Assembly: GCA_023424235.1 (NCBI GenBank)
Contig: JAFAEB010000132.1
Location: 1-22,912, forward strand
Reading direction: 5' to 3'
Source of the DNA: Bacillota bacterium
GTDB lineage: Bacteria > Bacillota > Clostridia > Lachnospirales > Lachnospiraceae
DNA: 22,912 bases
The translations under genes and the position numbers were made by a program. Below are positions 20,647 to 22,912 of the stretch, one piece after another. The first letter of the stretch is position 1. Every line of letters begins with the position of its first letter. The notes beneath the pieces were generated by a model. It was not told the DNA's origin and searched no databases. It saw nothing but the letters and a program-made list of their open reading frames with translations.

Positions 20647-22644
20647 TTAAATTTTAAACTGCTCCATGTATGTTTTTAACTGTTCTGCAGTCTCTAATAA
20701 ACCTACTGAATCACTACCTAGTACATCGCTATTCGCTGATATTTGTCTTGTATGCTCTAATAAGCTTTCCGTAGTTGCCAATATTTCTTCAACACTAGCA
20801 GATTGTTCCTCCGTAATTGCAGCAACCGTTGAAGAAACATTATCTACCTGTCTTATTTGCTCAATCATATCTTGAATAAATCCATTACTTGTTGTTACAT
20901 TATCAAAAATAGTTTGGAAGGAATCACTTGCTGTTTGTACTAAAAGGGTACTGTCATAAATGGTTTCAACGCTTTCCTTTGTCTTATCCACTGTCTCATC
21001 TACCAAGTTATTTATATTCCCTACTAGATTCGAGATATTATTAACTGCATTACCACTTGTTTCAGCAAGTTTTCTAATTTCATCTGCTACAATGGCAAAA
21101 CCTCTTCCTGCTTCTCCTGCCCTAGCAGCTTCAATTGCAGCATTTAGTGATAATAAATTAGTTTGCGATGCAATTCCACCAATTAAGTTAACAATGTCAT
21201 TTATTTGCTTCATCGACAGACCTACTTCAGCAACTGAATTTTCTAGCATTGTTATGGATTGCTCTACTTTGGTCATGGAATTCTTAATCTTTTCCATATC
21301 CTCTTTTCCCTTAGATGAAGCAATAACCGTATCCTTCATTTTTTCACTAGCAGTAGTAGCTTTTGATGATGTTTCTGATACTACTGTGGCTAAATCAGTA
21401 GCATTCTCTGCAATAACAGAAATTGCTTTTGTAAGTTCAAATACCGTCGTATTTAATTCCTCCATAGAGTTTGTTTGAACAAGAGCAGAATCATTTAATT
21501 GCTCTGTAATATATTTATTGCTATTCGCTTGTTCTTTCACATGATTTGCAATTGTGTTGACATCTCCAATCATTTTCCCCATGGTTTTAATAAAGGTCTG
21601 CATGCTTCTTGACATGATACCTATTTCGTTATTCCCTTTGGCTTTCACTTCAACTGTAAAATTACCCTTTGTTATTTCAGAAATTGAACTTGTGATTCCT
21701 TTAATAGGATGAATAATAAAATGTACAATACGCTCTATAACAATAGTAATAAAAATAATAGAAATGATAGCAATGGTAATTACCGTTGCTTGTAAACTGG
21801 ATAGGCCACCTAGTACTTCACTTGATGGTACATAGGACACCATCATCCATTCTGTTCCCTCTACTGATTCAATTTTTGCCATATATGTAGTAGTTCCATC
21901 ATCTAGTTGAAACAGTTCTGTTGTATTATTATCAATATTAGCTTTTATTTGATTATAAATAAGATTGTCACTATCTGCTATATTTGTAGCGATTAGCTCT
22001 TTATTTATATGTGCAATGATGGAATGATTTGTATTATCTACTAAAAAAATTATTCCACTATCCATTAATTTCATAGATGCAACCATATCAGATAATCTAT
22101 TTAAGAAAATGTCTACCGAAGCTACTTCTACCTTATTTCCGCCTGTATTTAATTTAGAAGAGGCACTTACAACAAATTCCCCAGTATCCGCATCTAAATA
22201 GGTGCTACCAATTTGAAAGGAAGTATTACTAAGTCCCTCCTTGTACCAATCCCTTTCTGTAATCACATAGTCAGATGGCGGTATCCAGCCAGATGGATCT
22301 AAAAAATTTCCTTGGTTATCACCAATATAGACTCCATTGGGAAAGCTTTCATCCAGTGTCATAGTTGACTTTAAATATGCCAACCGTTCTTCTTTTGTAA
22401 GATTTATTGTTTCTAACGTATTTTTTATTGTGTCAAAAGTATTTAATGTGTCTGTTATGTATGATTCCACTCTATCTGTATTAGCTGTTGATATAGATAG
22501 AATTTGCTCATTTCCATGTTCAATGATTATATTTCGTGTAAATAAATAGGAGATTAATATAAGCACCATCATGGAAATTATAATTGTTGGCAGTACTATA
22601 AACAATAGCTTAAACTTAATACCAACATATGTTTCTTTTTTCAT
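20647..22644 (-). CDS. Methyl-accepting chemotaxis protein with dCACHE amino-acid-sensing domain
   Basis: Transmembrane chemoreceptor that signals to CheA/CheW. The 665-aa protein has a first membrane helix (about 13-35), an extracellular double-CACHE domain (about 40-280), a second helix (about 284-304), a HAMP domain (about 306-360) and a long cytoplasmic methyl-accepting coiled coil whose hairpin tip is GGIASQTNLLSLNAAIEAAR (around 490-510), continuing AGEAGRGFAIVADEIRKLA. In the CACHE domain Y126, R131, W133, Y134, Y149, D151 and D178 have the spacing of the amino-acid-binding motif known from PctA-type receptors, so amino acids are the probable ligands. AAGGTGAG is six bases before the ATG. 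No other chemotaxis gene is nearby, so it is an orphan receptor. Confidence 0.95.
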   Translation of the reverse strand: MKKETYVGIKFKLLFIVLPTIIISMMVLILISYLFTRNIIIEHGNEQILSISTANTDRVESYITDTLNTFDTIKNTLETINLTKEERLAYLKSTMTLDESFPNGVYIGDNQGNFLDPSGWIPPSDYVITERDWYKEGLSNTSFQIGSTYLDADTGEFVVSASSKLNTGGNKVEVASVDIFLNRLSDMVASMKLMDSGIIFLVDNTNHSIIAHINKELIATNIADSDNLIYNQIKANIDNNTTELFQLDDGTTTYMAKIESVEGTEWMMVSYVPSSEVLGGLSSLQATVITIAIISIIFITIVIERIVHFIIHPIKGITSSISEITKGNFTVEVKAKGNNEIGIMSRSMQTFIKTMGKMIGDVNTIANHVKEQANSNKYITEQLNDSALVQTNSMEELNTTVFELTKAISVIAENATDLATVVSETSSKATTASEKMKDTVIASSKGKEDMEKIKNSMTKVEQSITMLENSVAEVGLSMKQINDIVNLIGGIASQTNLLSLNAAIEAARAGEAGRGFAIVADEIRKLAETSGNAVNNISNLVGNINNLVDETVDKTKESVETIYDSTLLVQTASDSFQTIFDNVTTSNGFIQDMIEQIRQVDNVSSTVAAITEEQSASVEEILATTESLLEHTRQISANSDVLGSDSVGLLETAEQLKTYMEQFKI

Positions 22645-22794
22645 GTAAAGCTCACCTTTCTTATCGAATTTTGTTTAAATTTATCAAAATTTGTTATATG
22701 TATTTTCATTCTATGTTATTCTAATATTCTAGTCAAGTAAATATTATTGCATTTATAATTAAGATACGTATTGTAAGAGAATAAAATATTAAAC

Positions 22795-22844
22795 AAAAAT
22801 AAGAGTAAGGACCATAGTGAATGAAACTATGTTCCTACTCTTAT
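22795..22844 (-). terminator. Terminator of a leftward gene beyond the right edge
   Basis: On the minus strand ATAAGAGTA (22844-22836) pairs with TACTCTTAT (22807-22799), and the stem continues through GGA and CATAG with one bulge and one mismatch around a 9-base loop. It is followed by TTTTTG and further T-rich sequence. It lies upstream of the MCP gene, so it isolates it from its neighbour. Confidence 0.75.
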
Positions 22845-22912
22845 ACTCTACAAGATATTAGGGCTTGATTGAAGCATACCTTAAGTATTTATTTTAAGCT
22901 TCTATGTAAGGT
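22845..22912. other. Window edge, no gene seen
   Basis: The last 68 bases hold partial inverted repeats (GAAGCATACCTTAAG against TTAAGCTTC, and ACCTTA against TAAGGT) but no open frame of useful length in any direction. They are probably the 3' untranslated end of the gene outside the window. Confidence 0.35.

Noticed and set aside
20960..21478. 172-codon plus-strand ORF inside the MCP gene
   Set aside because: It is antisense to the conserved MCP signalling domain, lacks a ribosome binding site and has a Ser/Ile/Phe-rich composition typical of a shadow frame.
22650..22680. SigD-type (flagellar) promoter TAAA...TTCGATAA upstream of the MCP gene
   Set aside because: The spacing is about 11 bases instead of 14-16, only five of eight -10 positions match, and the start would fall on the ribosome binding site.

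Overview
The window is low-GC DNA (roughly one third G+C by eye) with strong AGGAGG-type ribosome binding sites, consensus sigma-A promoters, T-box leaders, a Spo0H-type sigma factor and a Mini-III ribonuclease. Together these point to an endospore-forming clostridial Firmicute. Gene content (a surface-anchored GH5 cellulase, the dgt-dnaG-rpoD order, rlmB-mrnC-cysS-cysE) fits a plant-polymer-degrading Lachnospiraceae such as Lachnoclostridium phytofermentans. The species is an inference. The window is mostly ordinary chromosome and I see no prophage, IS element or CRISPR array.

Layout: 1-3478 is a leftward replication/transcription block: the 5' end of rpoD, dnaG, and a dGTPase-like HD hydrolase. 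3745-6182 is a rightward ferrous iron uptake operon, feoA-feoB, with a strong terminator and a 150-bp pyrimidine-rich repeat tract. Facing it is an MntR-type metalloregulator (6414-6881). 7206-7587 holds a 103-aa protein of unknown function behind a consensus promoter carrying two LexA/SOS-box-like palindromes. A leftward tRNA-Pro with the unusual anticodon AGG follows, then a rightward pair of small membrane or zinc-ribbon proteins (8060-8656), then sigH with tRNA-Thr(GGT) three bases after its stop.

9553-10125 has no long gene. It contains overlapping divergent promoter candidates, several hairpins, a 16-bp perfect bidirectional terminator, and a 28-codon leftward gene for a hydrophobic peptide whose Shine-Dalgarno is buried in a hairpin. 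This resembles a type I toxin-antitoxin locus or another small membrane-peptide locus. 10126-14216 is a leftward translation/cysteine block, cysE-cysS-mrnC-rlmB, behind a T-box riboswitch with a UGC (Cys) specifier. It contains a five-copy 36-bp tandem repeat and a pentapeptide-repeat extension on Mini-III.

14238-18199 carries a membrane-anchored GH5-X2-CBM46 cellulase, an Eis-like acetyltransferase and an IspF with a Cys-rich tail, all leftward. 18472-18633 is a tRNA-Val/tRNA-Met operon with a perfect promoter and a terminator. 18979-20622 is tyrS with its own T-box leader (UAC specifier), and 20647-22644 is a methyl-accepting chemotaxis protein whose dCACHE domain carries the amino-acid-sensor motif. 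The right edge holds the terminator of a gene lying outside the window.

The best candidates for something undescribed are the SOS-controlled 103-aa protein, the 28-aa hydrophobic peptide locus, the Cys-tailed IspF and the A34 tRNA-Pro.
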